Shown piece after piece: positions 36,201 through 44,567 of a stretch of DNA of 46,075 bases. The stretch is taken from NCBI GenBank assembly GCA_028284905.1, contig JANQQU010000058.1, positions 1-46,075 on the forward strand, given 5' to 3'. Source of the stretch: Calditrichia bacterium. Its GTDB lineage: Bacteria > Calditrichota > Calditrichia > RBG-13-44-9 > J075. Made by a program: the position numbers and the translations under genes. Positions within the stretch are counted from its first letter, which is position 1; every line of letters starts with the position of its first letter. The notes under the pieces are model-generated. The model did not search any database. It had not been told where the DNA came from and saw nothing but the letters and a program-made list of their open reading frames with translations.

Positions 36201-36504
36201 GATCAATGAAATCTTTCCGAGCTATAATTTGTTGTCAGCGGTATTGATCAATGGTGATATCGATATTGATCAAGGGCTGATGCTGGTGAACAAGGCGCTG
36301 GAATTGCAGTCGGAAACATTTCCAGATATCGTTTCTTATCTGGAATATTTACCGTTGCCAGCTCACACAGCCGGTATTGGCTACTATAAAAAGGGCGATT
36401 ACAAAACAGCGGTGGAGATGCTGGAAAAAGCGGTAAGTCAGCTGCCGCAGCGCCTCGACATACAAAACGATCTGCGGCAGGCGAAAGAGAAGTTAGATCA
36501 TTAG
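33268..36504 (+). CDS. Transmembrane Ser/Thr protein kinase with C-terminal TPR domain
   Basis: 1078 residues. Hanks-type kinase domain (about 8-265) with G-loop GQGGMG (16-21), K38, HRD catalytic loop (H128-R-D130), D148-F-G and MSPE. All key residues are present, so it should be active. A linker and one membrane helix (301-319) put the rest outside the cytoplasm: a FlgO/TolB-N-like domain (VAVADIRNETGEAALDGLSGMLITAMEQ ..., about 330-460), then about a dozen TPR motifs to the end. The ATG at 33268 gives a start directly before the kinase fold; a GTG four codons earlier is possible. Its end overlaps by 4 bp the stop of the convergent sugar-binding protein gene. The substrate is unknown. Confidence 0.93.
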   Translation: MIGKTIDHYRILETLGQGGMGAVYLAEDLNLQRKAALKFLTNQSPDDQTLQRFKREAQAAAALNHPNIITIYEIGEFDGTVYIAMEYIPGKSLRELIDASPLEINRALEIMISIAVGLQTAHEAGIIHRDIKPENILIGENGLVKIADFGLAKQLGGTNLTEEGTTLGTIKYMSPEALQGVTSDSRSDIFSAGVMFYEMLTGTLPFSGDYPAATMYAILNNEAEPPSRLRPDLPEKLDAVLQKSLAKSPDNRYASVEAFLSDLQSPQESKTLSTPSPDKTTPDLPAGDTSQAPPNNVLRKILLGIAGAVILAFLFWQFFTSDEVPILEGRIPVAVADIRNETGEAALDGLSGMLITAMEQSRHLSVLTRSRMLDVLQKEGQNDLAIIDETLARDVARQEQVQILVVATIRKLGKLYTMDIKVHDVQEDRHIFADMARGEGQESILRMIDELSEKTRKNLNEKLTEIRQRSRRLAEMTTVNFDAYQDYFKGQELLSNFAFQEAKVYFQNALVIDSTFGLAHFWLAFTQALMSDQNDPLTIKHSKIAAKYVNSVPEKEQYLIRAGLAVTENPNDPAGFQEGIRILREMRRFYPHDKAMIYTLGTFYYGARQFEKAEMFLKKSLEDVPGYLPAIGLLGESLGQQDKQFEAEQIYRDFLADDPGNTFILNRLGWTLIRQQKYAEAVPVFRECLQNNTNSPIILAKIYEGLGTALVRQEDYEAASDAFQESYQLNPLEIDVINSLGWALYRQNKFDEAEAVFVKSTRLDSQLIYHPVFGLNESYSSALNGWGWSAFRQRKFQIADTAFAACLKINPNFVDALKGRGVALDRLKQHTTAEGFLRRGIALADKDNWLHNDLGWCLLNQRKLAAAEASFLDALKLNPNQIYSLDGLINIALRQKKYTQAHEYAERFYQLNPDKMSGLRMMASADILKNKLDEAESHIQAAYELDSLNTLNIRFRGYLSLRKKEFHIARNFAEKSLTINEIFPSYNLLSAVLINGDIDIDQGLMLVNKALELQSETFPDIVSYLEYLPLPAHTAGIGYYKKGDYKTAVEMLEKAVSQLPQRLDIQNDLRQAKEKLDH

Positions 36505-37595
36505 TGGTCTTGTTCACGATCGCGATCTCTGCCGCGAAAAATGGCATTGAACATATCCCAGAATGAGGGACGGATATGGCGGGTGTCATCTTCGATGTAT
36601 AAAGCGAGGTTCTCTTCAGTGGTAATGCCTATCGGGCCTTTGTAAATGCCGCCATCGATAAGACCATCATAGACGCGTATCGCTATTGTATTCCTGCCGC
36701 CAAAATTAAGCACTTCGCCCGGTAGTTTGTAGGCACGCAGTTTCTGATATTCATCGCCTTCAACCGGTACTTCCCCGAAGACAACTTTGTAAAACCGGCC
36801 GGTTTGTCCGACCTTTTCGCCGTTGACAAAAGTTTGATCAAGGTCATCTATCAGTCCCAGCACCAGCACTAAATCCTTCCCGTAATAATGAGAGGGTAAA
36901 CGAAACTCCTTGCGATACCAGGCAAATCCATCCATATCCCGGTAGCCCTGTGGTTCCCAATACATTGGTACGATGATTTTATCCCAATTAGCGGTGTCGG
37001 CTGTTGTCGATTTCCAATCCATATTATCGCCGGGGCGGAACATCCAGATGCCGGCAAGATTCAGGCTTGTCGATACTGCATTCGGCACCTGGTATATACC
37101 GAGACGGCCTTCGAGAATACCGCCTTCCAGACCCTCATCAAATACGCGGACAGCGATAACGTTATCGTCGGAAAAATTTAGAAATTCCGGGGGAATAATA
37201 TACTCGCGGAAACGATGATAAGCGGTCTCATACTCCGGAGGAAAGCTGCCGGAAAATCCCACCAGATTGCCATTGACGTAAACTTCGTCAACATCATCGA
37301 TGCGGCCGATCTTTAAGTAAATAGTGTGTTCCAGTGGTTCTTTGCCCAAAGTAAAACTCTTGCGATACCAGGCATAGCCATCATAACCGGGAAAGCCTTC
37401 GTCTTCCCAGGTAGACGGGGTAAAAACAGTTTGCCAGTCTTTGTCATTATATTGCGGACTGGCCCATTCCATGTCATCGCCAATTTCGAATTTCCAGTGG
37501 CCGCGCAAGTCAATGATGCGTTGTTCCGGGCCTGCGGAAAACACCCCATGGGTCAGCCATACTGAAATTACGATAATAAAATACTTTAAACTCAT
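36501..37595 (-). CDS. Exported protein with two tandem sugar-binding (GH2-N-like) jelly-roll domains
   Basis: 364 residues. Signal peptide (about 1-20, ending VFSA), then two copies of a galactose-binding-like beta-sandwich of about 150 residues, at about 28-175 and 178-330. Repeated motifs are LRGHWKFEIGDDMEW / LAGIWMFRPGDNMDW, GYAWYRKSFTL / GFAWYRKEFRL, IDDVDEVYVNGNLVG / IDDLDQTFVNGEKVG, and AVRVFDEGLEGGI / AIRVYDGLIDGGI. This fold is the N-terminal domain of GH2 glycosidases, but no catalytic barrel follows, so it probably only binds glycan. The tail is highly charged (RGRDRDREQDH). It is tail-to-tail with the kinase gene and could share its envelope role, but no direct link is seen. Confidence 0.82.
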   Translation of the reverse strand: MSLKYFIIVISVWLTHGVFSAGPEQRIIDLRGHWKFEIGDDMEWASPQYNDKDWQTVFTPSTWEDEGFPGYDGYAWYRKSFTLGKEPLEHTIYLKIGRIDDVDEVYVNGNLVGFSGSFPPEYETAYHRFREYIIPPEFLNFSDDNVIAVRVFDEGLEGGILEGRLGIYQVPNAVSTSLNLAGIWMFRPGDNMDWKSTTADTANWDKIIVPMYWEPQGYRDMDGFAWYRKEFRLPSHYYGKDLVLVLGLIDDLDQTFVNGEKVGQTGRFYKVVFGEVPVEGDEYQKLRAYKLPGEVLNFGGRNTIAIRVYDGLIDGGIYKGPIGITTEENLALYIEDDTRHIRPSFWDMFNAIFRGRDRDREQDH

Positions 37596-37724
37596 TTTTG
37601 CCTCATTCCTGCGCTGCTTGCGCGAAGGGGATTGTCTCTACACTCAACATAATTCTTTTCGTCTCTGTCGGAAATTCCACAATCCATTAGTACGTAAACG
37701 TAAAACTTGTGCTTCGGTTTCTGA

Positions 37725-38411
37725 TTAAATATCGACTAATTTGTACCCGACCCCGTGAACCGTCAAAATAATCCGCGGATGGGTTGGATCCTGCTCAATA
37801 CGTTTGCGGAGCTTCAGAATAAAATTGTCTACTGTCCGGGTCGTCGGGAATTCATCATATCCCCAAACATCATTTAGCAACTGATCGCGGGAAACGGTTT
37901 GCCCCTGATGCTGCCATAGAAATTTAAGAATCTCAAACTCTTTATGGGACATCGGCTCCACCTTGCCCTCCATGTAGGCATCGTAGGTGGAAAAATCCAC
38001 AGTTAGATTGCCAATGCTGACCCGCTGACTATTGCTCTCCGGACTGCTGGAAACCCGCCGCAGGATCGCCTTAATTCTCGCCAGCAATTCCCGTAAGCTG
38101 AATGGTTTGGTAAGATAGTCATCCGCGCCTAATTCCAGGCCAAGCACCTTGTCAATCTCTTCGCCTTTTGCAGTCAGCATAATGACCGGTGTTTTGATGC
38201 CTTGTTCCCGCGCTTTTTTGCAAACATCAAAGCCGGACATGTGCGGCATCATTACGTCCAGCACGATTAAATCGTAACGATTCTCGAGAATGTGCTGCAG
38301 GCCGCTGCGGCCATCTTCTGCCAGATCAACTTCGTAGCCCTCAAATTCCAGATTATCCCGCAATCCCATGCGCATCTGTAGTTCATCTTCCACAATCAGT
38401 ATCTTCGTCAT
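37725..38411 (-). CDS. OmpR/PhoB-family response regulator (second pair)
   Basis: 228 residues. Receiver with EDE (8-10), D52 in LIVLDVMMPHMSG, T in MLTAKGEE and K in LTKPF, then a winged helix with SHKEFEILKFLWQHQGQTVSRDQLLNDVWGYDEFPTTRTVDNFILKLRKRIEQDP. The wording of this second domain is close to PhoB/PhoP-type regulators. Its ATG overlaps the kinase stop as ATGA, so it is translated after the kinase in the same message. No binding site is recognisable. Confidence 0.95.
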   Translation of the reverse strand: MTKILIVEDELQMRMGLRDNLEFEGYEVDLAEDGRSGLQHILENRYDLIVLDVMMPHMSGFDVCKKAREQGIKTPVIMLTAKGEEIDKVLGLELGADDYLTKPFSLRELLARIKAILRRVSSSPESNSQRVSIGNLTVDFSTYDAYMEGKVEPMSHKEFEILKFLWQHQGQTVSRDQLLNDVWGYDEFPTTRTVDNFILKLRKRIEQDPTHPRIILTVHGVGYKLVDI

Positions 38412-40033
38412 TGTTGCTCCTTTGCTGCATCGCTGGCGCCGTTGCCGGCTTCGGCTAATGGGAAAATTAATTGGAAACGACTGCCTTTTCCGGGGGCGCT
38501 CTCTACGGCAATGCTGCCATTGTGTGCATCCATAATGTGTTTCACCAGAGTAAGGCCAAGACCACTGCCTTTGGTGTTGTGTACCAGGGCGCCGGAAACC
38601 CGGTGAAATTTTTCAAATATTGCCTTCTGGTTTTCCGGGGCGATGCCCATTCCCTGGTCTTCTACCGCCAGAAAAACGCTGCCATTTTCTCTGCCGCTGG
38701 AAAGCCGGATAAACTTTTTCTCTTCGCTGTATTTGACGCCGTTATCGAGCAGGTTGATCAATGCTTCGGAAATGGCTTCTTTATCGCCAGGGACTTTTTC
38801 CAGTGATTCTGCCAAATCCATTTCCAGGTCAAAACCCTGGCTTTCCAGGTGGAAACGATAATTCTTCATTACATTTTCGGCGATACTGTTTACATCTACC
38901 GACTGCAGGTGATATTCTTTTTTCCCCGCTTCAATTCGGGAAAAATTAAGAATGTTGTTCACCAAGTGGGTTAAACGCTCCGTTTCCTGCCCAATAATCT
39001 GATAATATTCCTGCTTCCTTTTTTCCGAAGGCACCCGACCCATCTCCAGGGTTTCCGCAAACATCCGTATGAGGGCTAACGGAGTGCGTAATTCGTGAGA
39101 AATGTTGGATACAAAATCAGATTTCATACGAACCAGCTCCATCTCCCGGCGAATATTCCGGTAAACAAAAATGGCTGTAAAAATTAAAACAGCGTCAAGC
39201 AAAATAAGCAGAGCGAGATTTCGGTAGAAGCGGCTGGAGGCCAGTTCCTCGATCGTCTGTCCGGCGGGGCGAATGCCCAACTGATAATCCGGGAAAAGCC
39301 AGAGATTCTTCCGGCCTAATGTTGTTGCCGGATCCAGCGGAGGATTTTTTCCAATCGTTATTTGTCCGGCTTTATGAAAAATGGACATCTTAAGTTCATC
39401 CGAAATGATTTCCATTAACTTCGGACTGAGGAAACTCTCAATAAATTGACGGGGATTTAACAGCAAACCAGCGAGTTGATAGTCGCTGCTTTTAGGATTA
39501 TTACCCAGCGCGAATAATAAAAGTACTTCCTGTCCGGAAGCAGAATCCTGCGAAGTAAGATATAATGGCTCTATTTTACGATAACCGATTTGGCGATACC
39601 GTTGCAGCTGTTTGGATAAAACACTTTTATCGGAAAGGAAATTTTGAATTAAAGAAGATAAACTATCTTCCTGGATTTGATTGTCCGTTGGTAAACAGGC
39701 CTCGGCAACACTGGCCATACTATCCGTTAAAATAATTGCGCTGACGGAGCGGTTGAGAGAAAGAAATTTTTGATATTGCTCGCTGGCGGCCTGACCGGAA
39801 GATTGTTCCTGATGAATGCCCGCCAGATTGCTCACCCAGCTGTTCACGACATCCCAGGCATATTGATTTACGGAAAACAGGATTGCATCTAGCTGCTGAC
39901 GATATGTTTCGCTGATGACCCGCTCCCGCTCACTGATGTTACTCACTTCGTATGCCGTAAAAAACATTGCCGGCAATAGCGCCAACAGGAGCAAAGGAAA
40001 TAGAATTTTGCGAAGTGTCGATTTGTCTCTCAT
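38408..40033 (-). CDS. Membrane sensor histidine kinase (second pair)
   Basis: 541 residues. Helix 1 (about 10-28), a large extracytoplasmic region (29-271) with no domain I recognise, helix 2 (272-291), HisKA with H313 in SDFVSNISHELRTPLALI, and HATPase_c (NLLDNGVKYSEEKK, VEDQGMGIAPENQ, GSGLGLTLVKHIM). No HAMP linker is evident. The size of the outer region suggests a double Cache-like sensor for a small molecule, but this is a guess from length. It is the first gene of the pair and is preceded by an FCB-type promoter. The response regulator follows with a 4-bp overlap. Confidence 0.93.
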   Translation of the reverse strand: MRDKSTLRKILFPLLLLALLPAMFFTAYEVSNISERERVISETYRQQLDAILFSVNQYAWDVVNSWVSNLAGIHQEQSSGQAASEQYQKFLSLNRSVSAIILTDSMASVAEACLPTDNQIQEDSLSSLIQNFLSDKSVLSKQLQRYRQIGYRKIEPLYLTSQDSASGQEVLLLFALGNNPKSSDYQLAGLLLNPRQFIESFLSPKLMEIISDELKMSIFHKAGQITIGKNPPLDPATTLGRKNLWLFPDYQLGIRPAGQTIEELASSRFYRNLALLILLDAVLIFTAIFVYRNIRREMELVRMKSDFVSNISHELRTPLALIRMFAETLEMGRVPSEKRKQEYYQIIGQETERLTHLVNNILNFSRIEAGKKEYHLQSVDVNSIAENVMKNYRFHLESQGFDLEMDLAESLEKVPGDKEAISEALINLLDNGVKYSEEKKFIRLSSGRENGSVFLAVEDQGMGIAPENQKAIFEKFHRVSGALVHNTKGSGLGLTLVKHIMDAHNGSIAVESAPGKGSRFQLIFPLAEAGNGASDAAKEQQ

Positions 40034-40107
40034 ACCGGATATTTCTTAAAATTAAACATCGCCTTTTCAGGCATCCGCATAAAATTTATGCTACGATGCC
40101 GTTATAG

Positions 40108-40137
40108 CAAAGTTAAATGTTGTAAACGTTTGTCAAA
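40108..40137 (-). promoter_or_regulatory. FCB-type promoter of the second kinase-regulator pair (TTTG-N18-TAACTTTG)
   Basis: On the minus strand TTTG (40137-40134) and TAACTTTG (40115-40108) are 18 nt apart. The implied start is about 65-70 nt before the kinase ATG. Confidence 0.5.
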
Positions 40138-40217
40138 AAATGTCATTAGATGGGGTTTTAAGTTGAAAGTTCAGGGTTCAGCGTTCAAAGTTTAGCGCTT
40201 ATTAATGGCTTTTTCCT

Positions 40218-40245
40218 CCTCGATCCCGGAGGGCCGGGATCGAGG
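40218..40245. repeat. Perfect 12-bp GC-rich hairpin
   Basis: cctcgatcccgg (40218-40229) and ccgggatcgagg (40234-40245) around a four-base loop. Very stable, no T-run after it. It lies alone in the 533-bp gap 40034-40566, which holds no gene I can support. Confidence 0.7.
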
Positions 40246-40290
40246 ATGTTAAACAACCGCTCAACTGCTCATTACAATTGCTTATTTCTT

Positions 40291-40412
40291 CTCGTTCCCA
40301 AACTCCCGTTTTGGAATGCATTTTAAGGGAAACTCTGTTTCCTACTCATTATTTAATCGCGAAACAGGAGTTTCGCATATAATTGCGTTCCCAAAGGGGG
40401 ACTTTGGGAACG
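40291..40412. repeat. Cluster of small hairpins, dispersed intergenic repeat (copy 2)
   Basis: Stem types seen at 133-183 recur: an imperfect cgttcccaaact/ttttggaa pair near 40293, ggaaac/gtttcc at 40328-40342, gcgaaac/gtttcgc at 40359-40376 (7 bp, perfect), and cgttcccaaag/ctttgggaacg at 40386-40412 (11 bp, perfect). An open frame over the cluster is only a by-product of the repeats. Confidence 0.7.
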
Positions 40413-40566
40413 AGGTGCTGATCAAAGAGGGCTTTACTACTACTCATTACAATTGTTTTTCTGAATCTCTTTCGCTAATATCTATTGCACCATTTAGTTT
40501 AACAGGGTTGCTTGGAAATTCTAAACCAAATTTTAGCAGATAGACTGATTCGAGAATCATCCCATT

Positions 40567-41001
40567 ATGAAAAACTACCCTGCTGTAGATAAACTGGTTG
40601 CCGCCGTTCGAGAGCATCAATTGATTTTCTCCTTTCCGGATACTGAGTTAGCTTTACAGGAGCAATTTTATGTACGGTTGAGCATAGCTAGTTACGGGAA
40701 AGTTGTTGCCCTGCCGGTGATGGATGAGTATGAGGATGTGTCAGATAAAAACCCGGTAGTTCTCCTACAATTAGTGCTTCAGGAATGCGAATTGTTTGAG
40801 GAAGCCGGGGATTTTCTTACTTGGAAAACAGATGTCGGACTAAATGCAAATTTGCCAATAGTCAGGAAAATCTACAAAGAATTAACTGTGGCGGTGCCAG
40901 AATTGCGCTGCATCTTGGGCGAGGAATTAAGGGCGATTCCGTTATACGAAATGGAATTTAATACAGGCGTTGCTCAGGCGTTAAGAAAAGCAAAAGCTTA
41001 A
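40567..41001 (+). CDS. Hypothetical protein
   Basis: 144 residues, no family recognised. It is soluble, mildly acidic, with no signal peptide or membrane helix; the second half is predicted to be mainly helical (NPVVLLQLVLQECELFEEAG; PIVRKIYKELTVAVPELRCILGEELR). The length, the ATG and its position 13 bp before the SDR gene on the same strand support a real gene cotranscribed with that oxidoreductase. The ribosome site is weak. I can offer no function. Confidence 0.6.
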   Translation: MKNYPAVDKLVAAVREHQLIFSFPDTELALQEQFYVRLSIASYGKVVALPVMDEYEDVSDKNPVVLLQLVLQECELFEEAGDFLTWKTDVGLNANLPIVRKIYKELTVAVPELRCILGEELRAIPLYEMEFNTGVAQALRKAKA

Positions 41002-41014
41002 AAATGGAGAAGCT

Positions 41015-41761
41015 ATGGAAAAAACGTTGATTGTAACGGGTGGCAGCAGGGGCATTGGCGCCGCAACGTCGTTGTTGGCAGCAAGGGAAGGATATAAAGT
41101 CTGCATCAATTTCCGCAAGGATGAAGTTGCTGCGGTAAATGTAATGACCAGCATAAAAGCCGCTGGTGGCGTCGCGATTGCCTGCAAGGCGGATATCGGC
41201 ACTACCGCCGGGGTTGATCACTTGTTTCGGGTGGTTGATGAGCAATTCGGGCGGTTGGATGGATTGGTTAATAATGCCGGCATTCTGGAAACACAGGCCC
41301 GTTTGGCAGATATTGATGCCGACCGCCTGCAGCGCATTTTTCAGACAAATGTTATCGGCGCTTTCCTTTGTGCACGAGAGGCAGTTAAGCGCATGTCCAC
41401 AAAAAATAAGGGGGATGGCGGCGCAATTGTGAATGTCTCCTCCGGGGCGGCGATATCCGGGGCACCGGGAGAATATGTCGACTATGCCGCGTCAAAAGGA
41501 GCAATGGATACTATGACTGTTGGCCTGGCCAAAGAGGTTGCGGAAGAAGGCATCCGGGTTAATGGCGTCCGTCCGGGATTTATCTATACCGACATTCATG
41601 CCGACGGAGGTGAGCCTGACCGGGTCGACCGGGTAAAGGCCTTCGTCCCATTAAAAAGAGGCGGCACGGCAACGGAAGTCGCTGAAGCAATCCTTTGGTT
41701 GTTATCGGATAAATCGTCCTTCTCAACCGGGACATTTATTGATGTAAGCGGTGGAAAATAA
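41015..41761 (+). CDS. Short-chain dehydrogenase/reductase (classical SDR)
   Basis: 248 residues, NAD(P)-dependent oxidoreductase of the FabG-like classical kind. TGGSRGIG (8-15) binds the cofactor, NNAG is at 86-89, and the catalytic set is S142/S143 with Y157-A-A-S-K161. R33-K35 after the second strand (INFRKDE) suggest NADP(H). The C-terminus ends TGTFIDVSGGK as in many SDRs. A good TGGAGAAGCT site precedes the ATG. The substrate cannot be told from sequence; sugar-alcohol or beta-ketoacyl reduction are both possible. Confidence 0.93.
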   Translation: MEKTLIVTGGSRGIGAATSLLAAREGYKVCINFRKDEVAAVNVMTSIKAAGGVAIACKADIGTTAGVDHLFRVVDEQFGRLDGLVNNAGILETQARLADIDADRLQRIFQTNVIGAFLCAREAVKRMSTKNKGDGGAIVNVSSGAAISGAPGEYVDYAASKGAMDTMTVGLAKEVAEEGIRVNGVRPGFIYTDIHADGGEPDRVDRVKAFVPLKRGGTATEVAEAILWLLSDKSSFSTGTFIDVSGGK

Positions 41762-41853
41762 CTGCCCGGATGTGTTACCTGAATTGTTTTTAAAACCTTT
41801 TCGGGATAGATATATTTTTATTAAAGACGAATCATCTTTTAGGGGAATGAATA

Positions 41854-42207
41854 TTGCGCGTAGATAAGTTAACGATTGCAGTTGATGACATGATGGCAAT
41901 GAAAGACTTTTACAGCGGGACATTCCAAATAGAATTTACCGCGGTAGAACTGTTTGGTAATACACTTTACCAGGGAAGCAAGGATGGCCTGACAATACTG
42001 CTTTGTCCAAAAACTTTAGCCGGTGTTGAGGCGGATATCAATACTATTCAACCCCGCTTTGTGGTAAAGGATGTTGCTGCTACATTTCACCGGGCTGTTG
42101 AAAGTGGCGGCAAATCTCTGACGGAAGTGCAGGAGTATGACGGCGAAAGTGTTGCCGCAGTTCGCGATCCTGATAATAATTCTGTTGAGTTTGTGGAAGC
42201 CAAATAA
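41854..42207 (+). CDS. VOC-superfamily (glyoxalase/bleomycin resistance-like) protein
   Basis: 117 residues with the paired beta-alpha-beta-beta-beta modules of the vicinal oxygen chelate fold: RVDKLTIAVDDMMAMKDFYSGTF at the start and YDGESVAAVRDPDNNSVEFVEAK at the end. The usual first metal histidine (H in the first strand) is not present at the expected place, where T7 or A9 stands, so metal binding is doubtful; a terminal E is kept. The start appears to be a TTG at 41854 with AGGGG 8 nt before it, since no in-frame ATG lies nearby. It follows the SDR gene by 92 bp. Confidence 0.82.
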   Translation: MRVDKLTIAVDDMMAMKDFYSGTFQIEFTAVELFGNTLYQGSKDGLTILLCPKTLAGVEADINTIQPRFVVKDVAATFHRAVESGGKSLTEVQEYDGESVAAVRDPDNNSVEFVEAK

Positions 42208-42219
42208 GCTGAAGATTTC

Positions 42220-42249
42220 AAAGTATTAATCGGATTATCCGATACTTTT
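42220..42249 (+). terminator. Possible terminator after the VOC gene
   Basis: aaagt (42220-42224) with acttt (42244-42248) and, after a 4-nt bulge, atcgga with tccgat around a tta loop; four T at the end. It may instead act as a translation-start structure for the next gene at 42282. Confidence 0.4.
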
Positions 42250-42281
42250 CACCATGTCGCAAATTTTTGAAAGAGGATATC

Positions 42282-43064
42282 ATGTCTGATTTTCAATTGG
42301 TAACCGTCAACGAAAGCAACGTCGATGAACTGGGCTTTTTTTGTGTGCAAAACAAAAAGCATCCGGGCTATATCGCAAAAAGGCGTTGGTTACGGGATCG
42401 CTTTTCTGAAGGGCTGCGCATAAAGTTAATACGTACGGCCGAAGAAAAAACTGCTGGATTTTTGGAATACATTCCCGGAGAATATACCTGGAGAGTTGTT
42501 GAAGCAGAGGATTATTTCGTAATTCACTGTTTATGGGTAGCGTCCAAAAAATTCCCCTTGAAAGGAATGGCTGCTGCTTTATTGGAAGACTGCTTCAATG
42601 ATGCAAAGGCACAGAAAAGGAAAGGCGTAGCAGTTATAACCAGTGATGGCCCCTGGATGGCGACTAGAAAAGTTTATGAAAAATATGGCTTTGAGGAAGT
42701 CGACCAGGCGCCCCCCACTTTTCAATTGCTGACCAAGGAAGTCTCCGGAATCCGGTCGGCCAATTTTCCAAACAATTGGGAGCAACGCTTACGGAGCCTT
42801 CAGGAATTAACACTGCTTTACACCGATCAATGCCCGTATATCTCCAAGGCTGTTGGCGAATTGCCAGCCGTTGCGAAAGCCTTTGGCGTCGATTTGAAGT
42901 TACAAGAACTTGAAAATGCTGCCGATGCGCGACAGCTGATGCCGACACCATACGGCACAATTTGCCTGGCTTACCAGGGACGCATCCTCGCTGATCATCC
43001 CATTAGCACCACCCGTTTCAAAAACATTCTAAGAAAAGATTTGGGATTTCGTGAAAAGAAGTGA
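42282..43064 (+). CDS. GNAT acetyltransferase with C-terminal YoaP-like thioredoxin-fold domain
   Basis: 260 residues. The N-terminal part (about 1-150) is a GNAT domain: FLEYIPGEYTWRVVEAEDYFVIHCLWVASKKFPLKGMAAALLEDCFNDAKAQKRKGVAVITSDGPWM and KVYEKYGFEEVD, with the acetyl-CoA loop near FPLKGMA. The C-terminal part (about 165-255) begins with the thioredoxin-like strand TLLYTDQCPYISKAV and is of YoaP type. The substrate is unknown; YoaP relatives are uncharacterised. The ATG at 42282 follows AGAGGATATC. One cysteine (CPY) at the start of the second fold could be reactive. Confidence 0.8.
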   Translation: MSDFQLVTVNESNVDELGFFCVQNKKHPGYIAKRRWLRDRFSEGLRIKLIRTAEEKTAGFLEYIPGEYTWRVVEAEDYFVIHCLWVASKKFPLKGMAAALLEDCFNDAKAQKRKGVAVITSDGPWMATRKVYEKYGFEEVDQAPPTFQLLTKEVSGIRSANFPNNWEQRLRSLQELTLLYTDQCPYISKAVGELPAVAKAFGVDLKLQELENAADARQLMPTPYGTICLAYQGRILADHPISTTRFKNILRKDLGFREKK

Positions 43065-43181
43065 ATGAGTTGCTTCACTTACCACGACACTCCTTCGCGA
43101 TAGATGCGCTGAACAAACCCAATATCTAAATCTTACGTTTCCCAAATTATCTGACCATGAACAAAACTGAGGGTTTTACTG

Positions 43182-44567
43182 ATGCGATTCCGATTTTTTC
43201 TATCAATTCTGATTTTAGTCTCCACATGCCTGAGTGCGCAAAATGACGACGGTTGGACAAACCTTTTTAATGGGAAGGATTTAAACGGCTGGCGCGTTCT
43301 TAACGGCACGGCCGAATTCGAAATTGCAGATGGTGCTATCGTCGGCATCAGTAAGATGAATACGCCGAATACTTTTCTTGCGACAGAAAATATGTTCGGA
43401 GATTTCATCCTGGAATATGAAGCCCTGGTAGACAATGAGCTGAATGCCGGGGTGCAGATTCGCAGCAACAGCCTGCCATCATACCAAAATGGGCGGGTAC
43501 ATGGATACCAGGTGGAACTGGACCCATCGCCGCGTGCCTGGAGTGGAGGTATTTATGATGAAGGCCGGCGCGGTTGGCTTTACAACCTGGAGGCCAATCA
43601 ACCAGCGCGGCGGGCGTTCAAGAGAGGGGAGTGGAATGCTTTCCGGGTAGAAGCGATCGGCACGCATATTCGGGTGTGGCTAAATGGCGTGCCAACGACG
43701 GATCTTGTCGATGAAATGACGGCCAGCGGATTTATCGCGCTACAAGTGCACAGCATCGGAAATGAGGCGCTGGCAGGGAAACAGGTACGTTATCGCAACA
43801 TTCGCATTCGTACTGAAAATCTTTCAGCAGTGCAAATGCCAATAACAAATGATATTCCTCAGGTGAGCTATCTGAACAATCAGCTGACCGAGCGGGAAAA
43901 AACTGAAGGCTGGCAATTGCTCTGGGATGGCAGCTCTAATAAAGGCTGGCGGGGCGCAAAGCTCGATCATTTTCCTGAAGCGGGATGGACGATAAATGAC
44001 GGCATTTTAACCGTGGAGAAAAGTGGGGGAGGGGAGTCGACCAATGGCGGCGATATCGTGACGCGAGCAAAGTATGGCAATTTCGAGCTGGAAGTGGATT
44101 TTCGGATGACAAAAGGTGCCAATAGCGGTATCAAGTATTTTGTAGATACCGGTTTAAACAAAGGAGCGGGATCTTCTATCGGGTGCGAATTTCAAATCCT
44201 CGATGATAATCACCATCCGGATGCGAAGCAAGGCACTAATGGCAATCGAACTTTGGCTTCGCTGTATGATCTGATTCCGGCCAATGCCAAATATTACGCA
44301 CCGGACGAATCCACCGCCAAACGGTCCAATGGATATGGCTGGAACCGGGCTAAAATCGTTTCGCAGGATAATAAAGTCGCCCATTATCTCAACGGCATCA
44401 AAGTTGTTGAGTATGAACGAGGTACCCAGGTGTGGCGGGCGTTGGTTGCACGCAGTAAATATGTGGTATGGCCATCGTTCGGAGAGTTGGCAGAAGGACA
44501 CATTTTGTTGCAAGACCATGGCGATGAAGTTTCATTCCGGAATATCAAAATTAAAACGGGAGATTGA
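43182..44567 (+). CDS. Exported protein with two DUF1080 (3-keto-disaccharide hydrolase-like) domains
   Basis: 461 residues. Signal peptide (about 1-20, ending CLSAQ), then two DUF1080/LamG-like beta-sandwich domains: the first opens [32 protein letters not shown] (about 24-210), the second [37 protein letters not shown] (about 245-460). Each has the inner repeat [22 protein letters not shown] / [25 protein letters not shown]1080 proteins have been found to cleave 3-keto-glycosides made by Gfo/Idh oxidoreductases. The next gene is such an oxidoreductase and overlaps its stop codon, which supports that role here. GAGGG precedes the ATG. Confidence 0.9.
   Translation: MRFRFFLSILILVSTCLSAQNDDGWTNLFNGKDLNGWRVLNGTAEFEIADGAIVGISKMNTPNTFLATENMFGDFILEYEALVDNELNAGVQIRSNSLPSYQNGRVHGYQVELDPSPRAWSGGIYDEGRRGWLYNLEANQPARRAFKRGEWNAFRVEAIGTHIRVWLNGVPTTDLVDEMTASGFIALQVHSIGNEALAGKQVRYRNIRIRTENLSAVQMPITNDIPQVSYLNNQLTEREKTEGWQLLWDGSSNKGWRGAKLDHFPEAGWTINDGILTVEKSGGGESTNGGDIVTRAKYGNFELEVDFRMTKGANSGIKYFVDTGLNKGAGSSIGCEFQILDDNHHPDAKQGTNGNRTLASLYDLIPANAKYYAPDESTAKRSNGYGWNRAKIVSQDNKVAHYLNGIKVVEYERGTQVWRALVARSKYVVWPSFGELAEGHILLQDHGDEVSFRNIKIKTGD

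Noticed and set aside
40316-40543. 75-codon frame in the hairpin cluster
   Set aside because: Its first half is just the translated hairpin repeats, and it has no ribosome site.
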